Part shown: in pieces, positions 22,998-36,242 of the stretch
How the letters are laid out: every line of letters begins with the position of its first letter
Position numbering within the stretch: the first letter of the stretch is position 1
Source of the DNA: Armigeres subalbatus
Lineage: Eukaryota; Arthropoda; Insecta; Diptera; Culicidae
Reading direction: 5' to 3'
DNA: 64,000 bases
Assembly: GCF_024139115.2 (NCBI RefSeq)
Contig: NC_085139.1
Location: 142,127,271-142,191,270, forward strand
The notes under the pieces: model-generated
The model's database searches: none
Told to the model about the DNA's origin: nothing
The model's input: the letters and a program-made list of their open reading frames with translations, nothing else
Program-made: the position numbers and the translations under genes

Positions 22998-23505
22998 CGT
23001 ATCTGGGATGAAATCTTTAAGGATGTTGCGATAGAAATACGTAGGAGTTCTTTCAGCGATGACCTGTAAACTTAATTTATTAACTTAATAATGTTTTTTT
23101 GATCAGCTTAAAGCTAGAAAAGGAGCATTTTTATTGCAAGATAGATTTTTCATAAATTCGGTGTTTACTTTCATTTCAGTCTCCTTATAACTTTTCAACT
23201 ACCACAACATTCAAAATCCTAGGCTTAAATTTTAGCCTGTAAATAGTTATTTAAGTTTAAATCTAGTTTAGTTTTACATATTTAATTTACCTTTGCTTTC
23301 AATTATAATTTCAATTCCTCAATAATTCAATAATATGAAACACAATTTTTTTCACCGTAATTTTCTAATCTAATTTTTGTCCTCGTTCTTTTGCTTTTCT
23401 GCCTGTCCTTAAGTCTTGACACATGACAGCTGTCAAAGAAATCTTGGCGTAGAAGTGGTTACGTTAAGATAAATACATCAGGAACTATCACCAGGACTGT
23501 TGCAG
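22998..23505 (-). repeat. Probable 5' LTR and leader of the BEL/Pao element
   Basis: The 500 bases upstream of the gag start (on the - strand) are non-coding, AT-rich and carry TTGACAGCTGTCATG near 23421-23435. A TG/CA boundary pair is possible at about 23065 and 23503, but there is no second LTR in the window to confirm it, and I could not identify a primer-binding site. Confidence 0.4.
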
Positions 23506-23851
23506 CGCACTATAAAGGCATAATTATTATAATATTAGTTTATAAATAAGGTTTTGACAAATTGATTAAAAATACAGGTCAAAAATGCATCTTCAATCAA
23601 AGATTTATTATAATTGAATATTGTGCACACATGTTTATAGTGATACAAATCTGAATATATCATAAACTTGTTTAAAACCACCTTATGGGGCAATATGGGC
23701 ATACCTGCAAGAGCAAGATAAAGCCTTAATTTCTAAATACGGATACAAGAATATTATCATCCATGTTAGATCTCATTATGGATAATTATAAAAAAATTTA
23801 TAAAATAAACACATGATCAGGGAAAAAATGACTATTAACCAATTAAATGTA
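23506..23851. other. AT-rich sequence before the assembly gap, nothing recognised
   Basis: Highly AT-rich, with no coding, RNA or transposon signal that I can support. It stops at the 530-N gap. Confidence 0.6.
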
Positions 23852-24381
23852 NNNNNNNNNNNNNNNNNNNNNNNNNNNNNNNNNNNNNNNNNNNNNNNNN
23901 NNNNNNNNNNNNNNNNNNNNNNNNNNNNNNNNNNNNNNNNNNNNNNNNNNNNNNNNNNNNNNNNNNNNNNNNNNNNNNNNNNNNNNNNNNNNNNNNNNNN
24001 NNNNNNNNNNNNNNNNNNNNNNNNNNNNNNNNNNNNNNNNNNNNNNNNNNNNNNNNNNNNNNNNNNNNNNNNNNNNNNNNNNNNNNNNNNNNNNNNNNNN
24101 NNNNNNNNNNNNNNNNNNNNNNNNNNNNNNNNNNNNNNNNNNNNNNNNNNNNNNNNNNNNNNNNNNNNNNNNNNNNNNNNNNNNNNNNNNNNNNNNNNNN
24201 NNNNNNNNNNNNNNNNNNNNNNNNNNNNNNNNNNNNNNNNNNNNNNNNNNNNNNNNNNNNNNNNNNNNNNNNNNNNNNNNNNNNNNNNNNNNNNNNNNNN
24301 NNNNNNNNNNNNNNNNNNNNNNNNNNNNNNNNNNNNNNNNNNNNNNNNNNNNNNNNNNNNNNNNNNNNNNNNNNNNNNNNN
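23852..24381. other. Assembly gap, 530 N
   Basis: A run of 530 N lies exactly at the left edge of satellite array 2, so the true left boundary and full length of that array are unknown. Confidence 1.
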
Positions 24382-26525
24382 GAAGAATGAAGAATGAAGA
24401 ATGAAGAATGAAGAATGAAGAATGAAGAATGAAGAATGAAGAATGAAGAATGAAGAATGAAGAATGAAGAATGAAGAATGAAGAATGAAGAATGAAGAAT
24501 GAAGAATGAAGAATGAAGAATGAAGAATGAAGAATGAAGAATAAAGAATGAAGAATGAAGAATGAAGAATGAAGAATGAAGAATGAAGAATGAAGAATGA
24601 AGAATGAAGAAATGAAGAATGAAGAATGAAGAATGAAGAATGAAGAATGAAGAATGAAGAATGAAGAATGAAGAATGAAGAATGAAGAATGAAGAATGAA
24701 GAATGAAGAATGAAGAATGAAGAATGAAGAATGAAGAATGAAGAATAAAGAATGAAGAATGAAGAAATGAAGAATGAAGAATGAAGAATGAAGAATGAAG
24801 AATGAAGAATGAAGAATGAAGAATGAAGAATGAAGAATGAAGAATGAAGAATGAAGAATGAAGAATGAAGAATGAAGAATGAAGAATGAAGAATGAAGAA
24901 TGAAGAATGAAGAATATGAAGAATGAAGAATGAAGAATGAAGAATGAAGAATGAAGAATGAAGAATGAAGAATGAAGAATGAAGAATGAAGAATGAAGAA
25001 AATGAAGAATGAAGAAAGAAAGAATGAAGAATGAAGAATGAAGAATGAAAAATGAAGAATGAAGAATGAAGAATGAAGAATGAATGAAGAATGAAGAATG
25101 AAGAATGAAGAATGAAGAATGAAGAATGAAGAATGAAGAATGAAGAATGAAGAATGAAGAATGAAGAATGAAGAATGAAGAATGAAGAATGAAGAATGAA
25201 GAATGAAAAATGAAGAATGAAGAAGGAAGAATGAAGAATGAAGAATGAAGAATGAAGAATGAAGAATGAAGAATGAAGAATGAAGAATGAAGAATGAAGA
25301 ATGAAGAATGAAGAATGAAGAATGAAGAATGAAGAATGAAGAATGAAGAATGAAGAATGAAGAATGAAGAATGAAGAATGAAGAATGAAGAATGAAGAAT
25401 GAAGAATGAAGAATGAAGAATGAAGAATGAAGAATGAAGAATGAAGAATGAAGAAATAAGAATGAAGAATGAAGAATGAAGAATGAAGAATGAAGAATGA
25501 AGAATGAAGAATGAAGAATGAAGAATGAAGAATGAAGAATGAAGAATGAAGAATGAAGAATGAAGAATGAAGAATGAAGAATGAAGAATGAAGAATGAAG
25601 AATGAAGAATGAAGAATGAAGAATGAAGAATGAAGAATGAAGAATGAAGAATGAAGAATGAAGAATGAAGAATGAAGAATGAAGAATGAAGAATGAAGAA
25701 TGAAGAATGAAGAATGAAGAATGAAGAATGAAGAATGAAGAATGAAGAATGAAGAATGAAGAATGAAGAATGAAGAATGAAGAATGAAGAATGAAGAATG
25801 AAGAATGAAGAATGAAGAATGAAGAATGAAGAATGAAGAATGAAGAATGAAGAATGAAGAATGAAGAATGAAGAATGAAGAATGAAGAATGAAGAATGAA
25901 GAATGAAGAATGAAGAATGAAGAATGAAGAATGAAGAATGAAGAATGAAGAATGAAGAATGAAGAATGAAGAATGAAGAATGAAGAATGAAGAATGAAGA
26001 ATGAAGAATGAAGAATGAAGAATGAAGAATGAAGAATGAAGAATGAAGAATGAAGAATGAAGAATGAAGAATAAAGAATGAAGAATGAAGAATGAAGAAT
26101 GAAGAATGAAGAATGAAGAATGAAGAATGAAGAATGAAGAATGAAGAATGAAGAATGAAGAATGAAGAATGAAGAATGAAGAATGAAGAATGAAGAATGA
26201 AGAATGAAGAATGAAGAATGAAGAATGAAGAATGAAGAATGAAGAATGAAGAATGAAGAATGAAGAATGAAGAATGAAGAATGAAGAATAAAGAATGAAG
26301 AATGAAGAATGAAGAATGAAGAATGAAGAATGAAGAATGAAGAATGAAGAATGAAGAATGAAGAATGAAGAATGAAGAATGAAGAATGAAGAATGAAGAA
26401 TGAAGAATGAAGAATGAAGAATGAAGAATGAAGAATGAAGAATGAAGAATGAAGAATGAAGAATGAAGAATGAAGAATGAAGAATGAAGAATGAAGAATG
26501 AAGAATGAAGAATGAAGAATGAAGA

Positions 26526-26551
26526 ATGCTTAATGAGAAATGATGATGAAT
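26526..26551 (+). repeat. Variant unit block GCTTAATGAGAAATGATGATG
   Basis: This rare block resembles the GCTAAATG...AAAATGATGAATG marker of array 1. A second relative, GTTAAATGAAAAATG, lies near 28952. Both link array 2 to array 1. Confidence 0.7.
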
Positions 26552-29229
26552 GAAGAATGAAGAATGAAGAATGAAGAATGAAGAATGAAGAATGAAGAAT
26601 GAAGAATGAAGAATGAAGAATGAAGAATGAAGAATGAAGAATGAAGAATGAAGAATGAAGAATGAAGAATGAAGAATGAAGAATGAAGAATGAAGAATAA
26701 AGAATGAAGAATGAAGAATGAAGAATGAAGAATGAAGAATGAAGAATAAGAATGAAGAATGAAGAATGAAGAATGAAGAATGAAGAATGAAGAATGAAGA
26801 ATGAAGAATGAAGAATGAAGAATGAAGAATGAAGAATGAAGAATGAAGAATGAAGAATAAAGAATGAAGAATGAAGAATGAAGAATGAAGAATGAAGAAT
26901 GAAGAATGAAGAATGAAGAATGAAGAATGAAGAATGAAGAAGAATGAAGAATGAAGAATGAAGAATGAAGAATGAAGAATGAAGAATGAAGAATGAAGAA
27001 TGAAGAATGAAGAATGAAGAATGAAGAATGAAGAATGAAGAATGAAGAATAAAGAATGAAGAATGAAGAATGAAGAATGAAGAATGAAGAATGAAGAATG
27101 AAGAATGAAGAATGAAGAATGAAGAATGAAGAATGAAGAATGAAGAATGAAGAATGAAGAATGAAGAATGAAGAATGAAGAATGAAGAATGAAGAATGAA
27201 GAATGAAGAATGAAGAATGAAGAATGAAGAATGAAGAATGAAGAATGAAATGAAGAATGAAGAATGAAGAATGAAGAATGAAGAATGAAGAATGAAGAAT
27301 GAAGAATGAAGAATGAAGAATGAAGAATGAAGAATGAAGAATGAAGAATGAAGAATGAAGAATGAAGAATGAAGAATGAAGAATGAAGAATGAAGAATGA
27401 AGAATGAAGAATAAAGAATGAAGAATGAAGAATAATGAATGAAGAATGAAGAAAGAAGAATGAAGAATGAAGAATGAAGAATGAAGAATGAAGAATAAAG
27501 AATGAAAAATGAAGAATGAAGAATGAAGAATGAAGAATGAAGAATGAAGAATGAAGAATGAAGAATGAAGAATGAAGAATGAAGAATGAAGAATGAAGAA
27601 TGAAGAATGAAGAATGAAGAATGAATGATGAATGATGAAGAATGAAGAATGAAGAATGAAGAATGAAGAATGAAGAATGAAGAATGAAGAATGAAGAATG
27701 AAGAATGAAGAATGAAGAATGAAGAATGAAGAATGAAGAATGAAGAATGAAGAATGAAGAATGAAGAATAAAGAATGAAGAATGAAGAATGAAGAATGAA
27801 GAATGAAGAATGAAGAATGAAGAATGAAGAATGAAGAATGAAGAATGAAGAATGAAGAATGAAGAATGAAGAATGAAGAATGAAGAATGAAGAATGAAGA
27901 ATGAAGAATGAAGAATGAAGAATGAAGAATGAAGAATGAAGAATGAAGAATGAAGAATGAAGAATGAAGAATGAAGAATGAAGAATGAAGAATGAAGAAT
28001 GAAGAATGAAGAATGAAGAATGAAGAATGAAGAATGAAGAATGAAGAATGAAGAATGAAGAATGAAGAATGAAGAATGAAGAATGAAGAATGAAGAATGA
28101 AGAATGAAGAATGAAGAATGAAGAATGAAGAATGAAGAATGAAGAATGAAGAATGAAGAATGAAGAATGAAGAATGAAGAATGAAGAATGAAGAATGAAG
28201 AATGAAGAATGAAGAATGAAGAATGAAGAATGAAGAATGAAGAATGAAGAATGAAGAATGAAGAATGAAGAATGAAGAATGAAGAATGAAGAATGAAGAA
28301 TAAAGAATGAAGAATGAAGAATGAAGAATGAAAGATGAAGAATGAAGAATGAAGAATGAAGAATGAAGAATGAAGAATGAAGAATGAAGAATGAAGAATG
28401 AAGAATGAAGAATGAAGAAATGAAGAATGATGAATGAAGAAATGAAGAATGAAGAATGAAGAATGAAGAATGAAGAATGAGAAATGAAGAATGAAGAATG
28501 AAGAATGATGAATGAAGAATGAAGAATGAAGAATGAAGAATGATGAATGAAGAATGAAGAATGAAGAATGAAGAATGAAGAATGAAGAATGAAGAATGAA
28601 GAATGAAGAATGAAGAATGAAGAATGAAGAATGAAGAATGAAGAATGAAGAATGAAGAATGAAGAATGAAGAATGAAGAATGAAGAATGAAGAATGAATG
28701 AAGAATGAAGAATGAAGAATGAAGAATGAAGAATGAAGAATGAAGAATGAAGAATGAAGAATGAAGAATGAAGAATGAAGAATGAAGAATGAAGAATGAA
28801 GAATGAAGAATGAAGAATGAAGAATGAAGAATGAAGAATGAAGAATGAAGAATGAAGAATGAAGAATGAAGAATGAAGAATGAAGAATGAAGAATGAAGA
28901 ATGAAGAATGAAGAATGAAGAATGAAGAATGAAGAATGAAGAATGAAGAATGTTAAATGAAAAATGAAGAATGAAGAATGAAGAATGAAGAATGAAGAAT
29001 GAAGAATGAAGAATGAAGAATGAAGAATGAAGAATGAAGAATGAAGAATGAAGAATGAAGAATGAAGAATGAAGAATGAAGAATGAAGAATGAAGAATGA
29101 AGAATGAAGAATGAAGAATGAAGAATGATGAATGAAGAATGAAGAATGAAGAATGAAGAATGAAGAATGAAGAATGAAGAATGAAGAATGAAGAATGAAG
29201 AATGATGAATGAAGAATGAAGAATGAAGA

Positions 29230-29300
29230 ATGGAGAATGGAGAATGAAGTATGCAGAATGGAGAATGAAGAATGAAGAATGAAAAATGAAGAATGGAGAA
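29230..29300 (+). repeat. Cluster of substituted units in array 2
   Basis: About ten units contain GGAGAATG, GTATG, GCAGAATG and GAAAAATG changes in close succession. Similar smaller clusters lie at 30115-30160 and 30632-30660. The pattern resembles the 11.7-11.9 kb segment of array 1. Confidence 0.6.
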
Positions 29301-32300
29301 GAATGAAGAATGAAGAATGAAGAATGAAGAATGAAGAATGAAGAATGAAGAATGAAGAATGAAGAATGAAGAATGAAGAATGAAGAATGAAGAATGAAGA
29401 ATGAAGAATGAAGAATGAAGAATGAAGAATGAAGAATGAAGAATGAAGAATGAAGAATGAAGAATGAAGAATGAAGAATGAAGAATGAAGAATGAAGAAT
29501 GAAGAATGAAGAATGAAGAATGAAGAATGAAGAATGAAGAATGAAGAATGAAGAATGAAGAATGAAGAATGAAGAATGAAGAATGAAAAATGAAGAAGAA
29601 TGAAGAATGAAGAATGAAGAATGAAGAATGAAGAATGAAGAATGAAGAATGAAGAATGAAGAATGAAGAATGAAGAATGAAGAATGAAGAATGAAGAATG
29701 AAGAATGAAGAATGAAGAATGAAGAATGAAGAAATGAAGAATGAAGAATGAAGAATGAAGAATGAAGAATGAAGAATGAAGAATGAAGAATGAAGAATGA
29801 AGAATGAAGAATGAAGAATGAAGAATGAAGAATGAAGAATGAAGAATGAAGAATGAAGAATGAAGAATGAAGAATGAAGAATGAAGAATGAAGAATGAAG
29901 AATGAAGAATGAAGAATGAAGAATGAAGAATGAAGAATGAAGAATGAAGAATGAAGAATGAAGAATGAAGAATGAAGAATGAAGAATGAAGAATGAAGAA
30001 TGAAGAATGAAGAATGAAGAATGAAGAATGAAGAATGAAGAATGAAGAATGAAGAATGAAGAATGAAGAATGAAGAAGAATGAAGAATGAAGAATGAAGA
30101 ATGAAGAATGAAGAATGCAGAATGAAAAACGAAAGAAGAATGAAGAATGACGAATGAAGAATGAAGAATGAAGAATGAAGAATGAAGAATGAAGAATGAA
30201 GAATGAAGAATGAAGAATGAAGAATTAAGAATGAAGAATGAAGAATGAAGAATGAAGAATGAAGAATGAAGAATGAAGAATGAAGAATGAAGAATGAAGA
30301 ATGAAGAATGAAGAAGAATGAAGAATGAAGAATGAAGAATGAAGAATGAAGAATGAAGAATGAAGAATGAAGAATGAAGAATGAAGAATGAAGAATGAAG
30401 AATGAAGAATGAAGAATGAAGAATGAAGAATGAAGAATGAAGAAGAATGAAGAATGAAGAATGAAGAATGAAGAATGAAGAATGAAGAATGAAGAATGAA
30501 AAATGAAGAATGAAGAATGAAGAATGAAGAATGAAGAATGAAGAATGAAGAATGAAGAATGAAGAATGAAGAATGAAGAATGAAGAATGAAGAATGAAGA
30601 ATGAAGAATGAAGAATGAAGAATGAAGAATGAAAAATTGAGAATGGAGAATGGAGAATGAAGAATGAAGAATGAAGAATGAAGAATGAAGAATGAAGAAT
30701 GAAGAATGAAGAATGAAGAATGAAGAATGAAGAATGAAGAATGAAGAATGAAGAATGAAGAATGAAGAATGAAGAATGAAGAATGAAGAATGAAGAATGA
30801 AGAATGAAGAAGAATGAAGAATGAAGAATGAAGAATGAAGAATGAAGAAGAATGAAGAATGAAGAATAAAGAATGAAGAATGAAGAATGAAGAATGAAGA
30901 ATGAAGAATGAAGAATGAAGAATGAAGAATGAAGAATGAAGAATGAAGAATGAAGAATGAAGAATGAAGAATGAAGAATGAAGAATGAAGAATGAAGAAT
31001 GAAGAATGAAGAATGAAGAATGAAGAATGAAGAATGAAGAATGAAGAATGAAGAATGAAGAATGAAGAATGAAGAATGAAGAATGAAGAATGAAGAATGA
31101 AGAATGAATGAAGAATGAAGAATGAAGAATGAAGAATGAAGAATGAAGAATGAAGAATGAAGAATGAAGAATGAAGAATGAAGAATGAAGAATGAAGAAT
31201 GAAGAATGAAGAATGAAGAATGAAGAATGAAGAATGAAGAATGAAGAATGAAGAATGAAGAATGAAGAATGAAGAATGAAGAATGAAGAATGAAGAATGA
31301 AGAATGAAGAATGAAGAATGAAGAATGAATGAAGAATGAAGAATGAAGAATGAAGAATGAAGAATGAAGAAGAAAGAATGAAGAATGAAGAATGAAGAAT
31401 GAAGAATGAAGAATGAAGAATGAAGAATGAAGAAGAATGAAGAATGAAGAATGAAGAATGAAGAATGAAGAATGAAGAATGAAGAATGAAGAATGAAGAA
31501 TGAAGAATGAAGAATGAAGAATGAAGAATGAAGAATGAAGAATGAAGAATGAAGAATGAAGAATGAAGAATGAAGAATGAAGAATGAAGAATGAAGAATG
31601 AAGAATGAAGAATGAAGAATGAAGAATGAAGAATGAAGAATGAAGAATGAAGAATGAAGAATGAAGAATGAAGAATGAAGAATGAAGAATGAAGAATGAA
31701 GAATGAAGAATGAAGAAATGAAGGAATGAAGAAATGAAGAATGAAGAATGAAGAATGAAGAATGAAGAATGAAGAATGAAGAATGAAGAATGAAGAATGA
31801 AGAATGAAGAATGAAGAATGAAGAATGAAGAATGAAGAATGAAGAAATGAAGAATGAAGAATGAAGAATGAAGAATGAAGAATGAAGAATGAAGAATGAA
31901 GAATGAAGAATGAAGAATGAAGAATGAAGAATGAAGAATGAAGAATGAAGAATGAAGAATGAAGAATGAAGAATGAAGAATGAAGAATGAAGAATGAAGA
32001 ATGAAGAATGAAGAATAAGAATGAAGAATGAAGAATGAAGAATGAAGAATGAAGAATGAAGAATGAAGAATGAAGAATGAAGAATGAAGAATGAAGAATG
32101 AAGAATGAAGAATGAAGAATGAAGAATGAAGAATGAAGAATGAAGAATGAAGAATGAAGAATGAAGAATGAAGAACGAAAAATGAAGAATGAAGAATGAA
32201 GAATGAAGAATGAAGAATGAAGAATGAAGAATGAAGAATGAATGAAGAATGAAGAATGAAGAATGAAGAATGAAGAATGAAGAATGAAGAATGAAGAATG

Positions 32301-35300
32301 AAGAATGAAGAATGAAGAATGAAGAATGAAGAATGAAGAATGAAGAATGAAGAATGAAGAATGAAGAATGAAGAATGAAGAATGAAGAATGAAGAATGAA
32401 GAATGAAGAATGAAGAATGAAGAATGAAGAATGAAGAATGAAGAATGAAGAATGAAGAATGAAGAAATGAAGAATGAAGAATGAAGAATGAAGAATGAAG
32501 AATGAAGAATGAAGAATGAAGAATGAAGAATGAAGAATGAAGAATGAAGAATGAAGAATGAAGAATGAAGAATGAAGAATCAAGAATGAAGAATGAAGAA
32601 TGAAGAATGAAGAATGAAGAATGAAGAATGAAGAATGAAGAATGAAGAATGAAGAATGAAGAATGAAGAATGAAGAATGAAGAATGAAGAATGAAGAATG
32701 AAGAATGAAGAATGAAGAATGAAGAATGAAGAATGAAGAATGAAGAATGAAGAATGAAGAATGAAGAATGAAGAATGAAGAATGAAGAATGAAGAATGAA
32801 GAATGAAGAATGAAGAATGAAGAAGAATGAAGAATGAAGAATGAAGAATGAAGAATGAAGAATGAAGAATGAAGAATGAAGAATGAAGAATGAATGAAGA
32901 ATGAAGAATGAAGAATGAAGAATGAAGAATGAAGAAGAATGAAGAATGAAGAATGAAGAATGAAGAATGAAGAAGAATGAAGAATGAAGAATGAAGAATG
33001 AAGAATGAAGAATGAAGAATGAAGAATGAAGAATGAAGAATGAAGAATGAAGAATGGAGAAGAATGAAGAATGAAGAATGAAGAATGAAGAATGAAGAAT
33101 GAAGAATGAAGAATGAAGAATGAAGAATGAAGAATGAAGAATGAAGAATGAAGAATGAAGAATGAAGAATGAAAAAAAAAAGAATGAAGAATGAAGAATG
33201 AAGAATGAAGAAGAATGAAGAATGAAGAATGAAGAATGAAGAATGAAGAATGAAGAATGAAGAATGAAGAATGAAGAATGAAGAATGAAGAATGAAGAAT
33301 GAAGAATGAAGAATGAAGAATGAAGAATGAAGAATGAAGAATGAAGAATGAAGAATGAAGAATGAAGAATGAAGAATGAAGAATGAAGAATGAATGAAGA
33401 ATGAAGAATGAAGAATGAAGAATGAAGAATGAAGAATGAAGAATGAAGAATCAAGAATGAAGAATGAAGAATGAAGAATGAAGAATGAAGAATGAAGAAT
33501 GAAGAATGAAGAATGAAGAATGAAGAATGAAGAATGAAGAATGAAGAATGAAGAATGAAGAATGAAGAATGAAGAATGAAGAATGAAGAATGAAGAATGA
33601 AGAATGAAGAATGAAGAATGAAGAATGAAGAATGAAGAATGAAGAATGAAGAATGAAGAATGAAGAATGAAGAATGAAGAATGAAGAATGAAGAATGAAG
33701 AATGAAGAATGAAGAATGAAGAATGAAGAATGAAGAATGAAGAATGAAGAATGAAGAATGAAGAATGAAGAATGAAGAATGAAGAATGAAGAATGAAGAA
33801 TGAAGAAATAAGGAATGAAGAAATGAAGAATGAAGAATGAAGAATGAAGAATGAAGAATGAAGAATGAAGAATGAAGAATGAAGAATGAAGAATGAAGAA
33901 TGAAGAATGAAGAATGAAGAATGAAGAATGAAGAATGAAGAATGAAGAATGAAGAATGAAGAATGAAGAATGAAGAATGAAGAATGAAGAAGAATGAAGA
34001 ATGAAGAATGAAGAATGAAGAATGAAGAATGAAGAATGAAGAATGAAGAATGAAGAATGAAGAATGAAGAATGAAGAATGAAGAATGAAGAATGAAGAAT
34101 GAAGAATGAAGAAAGGTGGAAGAAGAATGAAGAATGAAGAATGAAGAATGAAGAATGAAGAATGAAGAATGAAGAATGAAGAATGAAGAATGAAGAATGA
34201 AGAATGAAGAATGAAGAATGAAGAATGAAGAATGAAGAATGAAGAATGAAGAATGAAGAATGAAGAATGAAGAATGAAGAAGAATGAAGAAGAATGAAGA
34301 ATGAAGAATGAAGAATGAAGAATGAAGAATGAAGAATGAAGAATGAAGAATGAAGAATGAAGAATGAAGAATGAAGAATGAAGAATGAAGAATGAAGAAT
34401 GAAGAATGAAGAATGAAGAATGAAGAATGAAGAATGAAGAATGAAGAATGAAGAATGAAGAATGAAGAATGAAGAATGAAGAATGAAGAATGAAGAATGA
34501 ATGAAGAATGAAGAATGAAGAATGAAGAATGAAGAATGAATGAAGAATGAAGAATGAAGAATGAAGAATGAAGAATGAAGAATGAAGAATGAAGAATGAA
34601 GAATGAAGAATGAAGAATGAAGAATGAAGAATGAAGAATGAAGAATGAAGAATGAAGAATGAAGAAATGAAGAATGAAGAATGAAGAATGAAGAATGAAG
34701 AATGAAGAATGAAGAATGAAGAATGAAGAATGAAGAATGAAGAATGAAGAATGAAGAATGAAGAATGAAGAATGAAGAATGAAGAATGAAGAATGAAGAA
34801 TGAAGAATGAAGAATGAAGAATGAAGAATGAAGAATGAAGAATGAAGAATGAAGAATGAAGAATGAAGAATGAAGAATGAAGAATGAAGAATGAAGAATG
34901 AAGAATGAAGAATGAAGAATGAAGAATGAAGAATGAAGAATGAAGAATGAAGAATGAAGAATGAAGAATGAAGAATGAAGAATGAAGAATGAAGAATGAA
35001 GAATGAAGAATGAAGAATGAAGAATGAAGAATGAAGAATGAAGAATGAAGAATGAAGAATGAAGAATGAAGAATGAAGAATGAAGAATGAAGAATGAAGA
35101 ATGAAGAATGAAGAATGAAGAATGAAGAATGAATGAAGAATGAAGAATGAAGAATGAAGAATGAAGAATGAAGAATGAAGAATGAAGAATGAAGAATGAA
35201 GAATGAAGAATGAAGAATGAAGAATGAAGAATGAAGAATGAAGAATGAAGAATGAAGAATGAAGAATGAAGAATGAAGAAGAATGAAGAATGAAGAATGA

Positions 35301-36189
35301 AGAATGAAGAATGAAGAATGAAGAATGAAGAATGAAGAATGAAGAATGAAGAATGAAGAATGAAAGAAGGAAGAATGAAGAATGAAGAATGAAGAATGAA
35401 GAATGAAGAATGAAGAATGAAGAATGAAGAAGAATGAAGAATGAAGAATGAAGAATGAAGAATGAAGAATGAAGAATGAAGAATGAAGAATGAAGAATGA
35501 AGAATGAAGAATGAAGAATGAAGAATGAAGAATGAAGAATGAAGAAGAATGAAGAATGAAGAATGAAGAATGAAGAATGAAGAATGAAGAATGAAGAATG
35601 AAGAATGAAGAATGAAGAATGAAGAATGAAGAATGAAGAATGAAGAATGAAGAATGAAGAATGAAGAATGAAGAATGAAGAATGAAGAATGAAGAATGAA
35701 GAATGAAGAATGAAGAATGAAGAATGAAGAATGAAGAATGAAGAATGAAGAATGAAGAATGAAGAATGAAGAATGAAGAATGAAGAATGAAGAATGAAGA
35801 ATGAAGAATGAAGAATGAAGAATGAAGAATGAAGAATGAAGAATGAAGAATGAAGAATGAAGAATGAAGAATGAAGAATGAAGAATGAAGAATGAAGAAT
35901 GAAGAATGAAGAATGAAGAATGAAGAATGAAGAATGAAGAATGAAGAATGAAGAATGAAGAATGAAGAATGAAGAATGAAGAATGAAGAATGAAGAAATG
36001 AAGAATGAAGAATGAAGAATGAAGAATGAAGAATGAAGAATGAAGAATGAAGAATGAAGAATGAAGAATGAAGAATGAAGAATGAAGAATGAAGAATGAA
36101 GAATGAAGAATGAAGAATGAAGAATGAAGAATGAAGAATGAAGAATGAAGAATGAAGAATGAAGAATGAAGAATGAAGAATGAAGAATG

Positions 36190-36242
36190 AAGCAAAAAGA
36201 AGAAAGAATGAAAAATGAAGAAACAAGAATGTAGAACAAGAA
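36190..36242 (+). repeat. Disturbed segment within array 2
   Basis: About 50 bases read GCAAAAAGAAGAAAG, then GAAAAATG, AAACAAG, GTAGAACAAG, in the middle of an otherwise regular array. It could be a true junction or a poorly resolved read join. Confidence 0.5.

Larger units (their letters stand above)
19280..23505 (-). mobile_element. Degenerate BEL/Pao LTR retrotransposon, cut off before its RT
   Basis: On the - strand, from right to left: a probable LTR and leader (22998-23505), a gag with a PHD-type zinc finger and a coiled coil (22400-22997), a gag DUF1759-like region (20540-21216), a protease and linker region (19541-20528), and a segment reading ETGLLWK, then AERTFKC, near 19400-19535 that resembles the stretch just before the BEL reverse transcriptase. 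No RT, RNase H or integrase and no second LTR follows; the sequence ends at the N gap. Frame breaks are numerous, so the copy is dead. The domain order is the BEL/Pao order. Confidence 0.8.
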
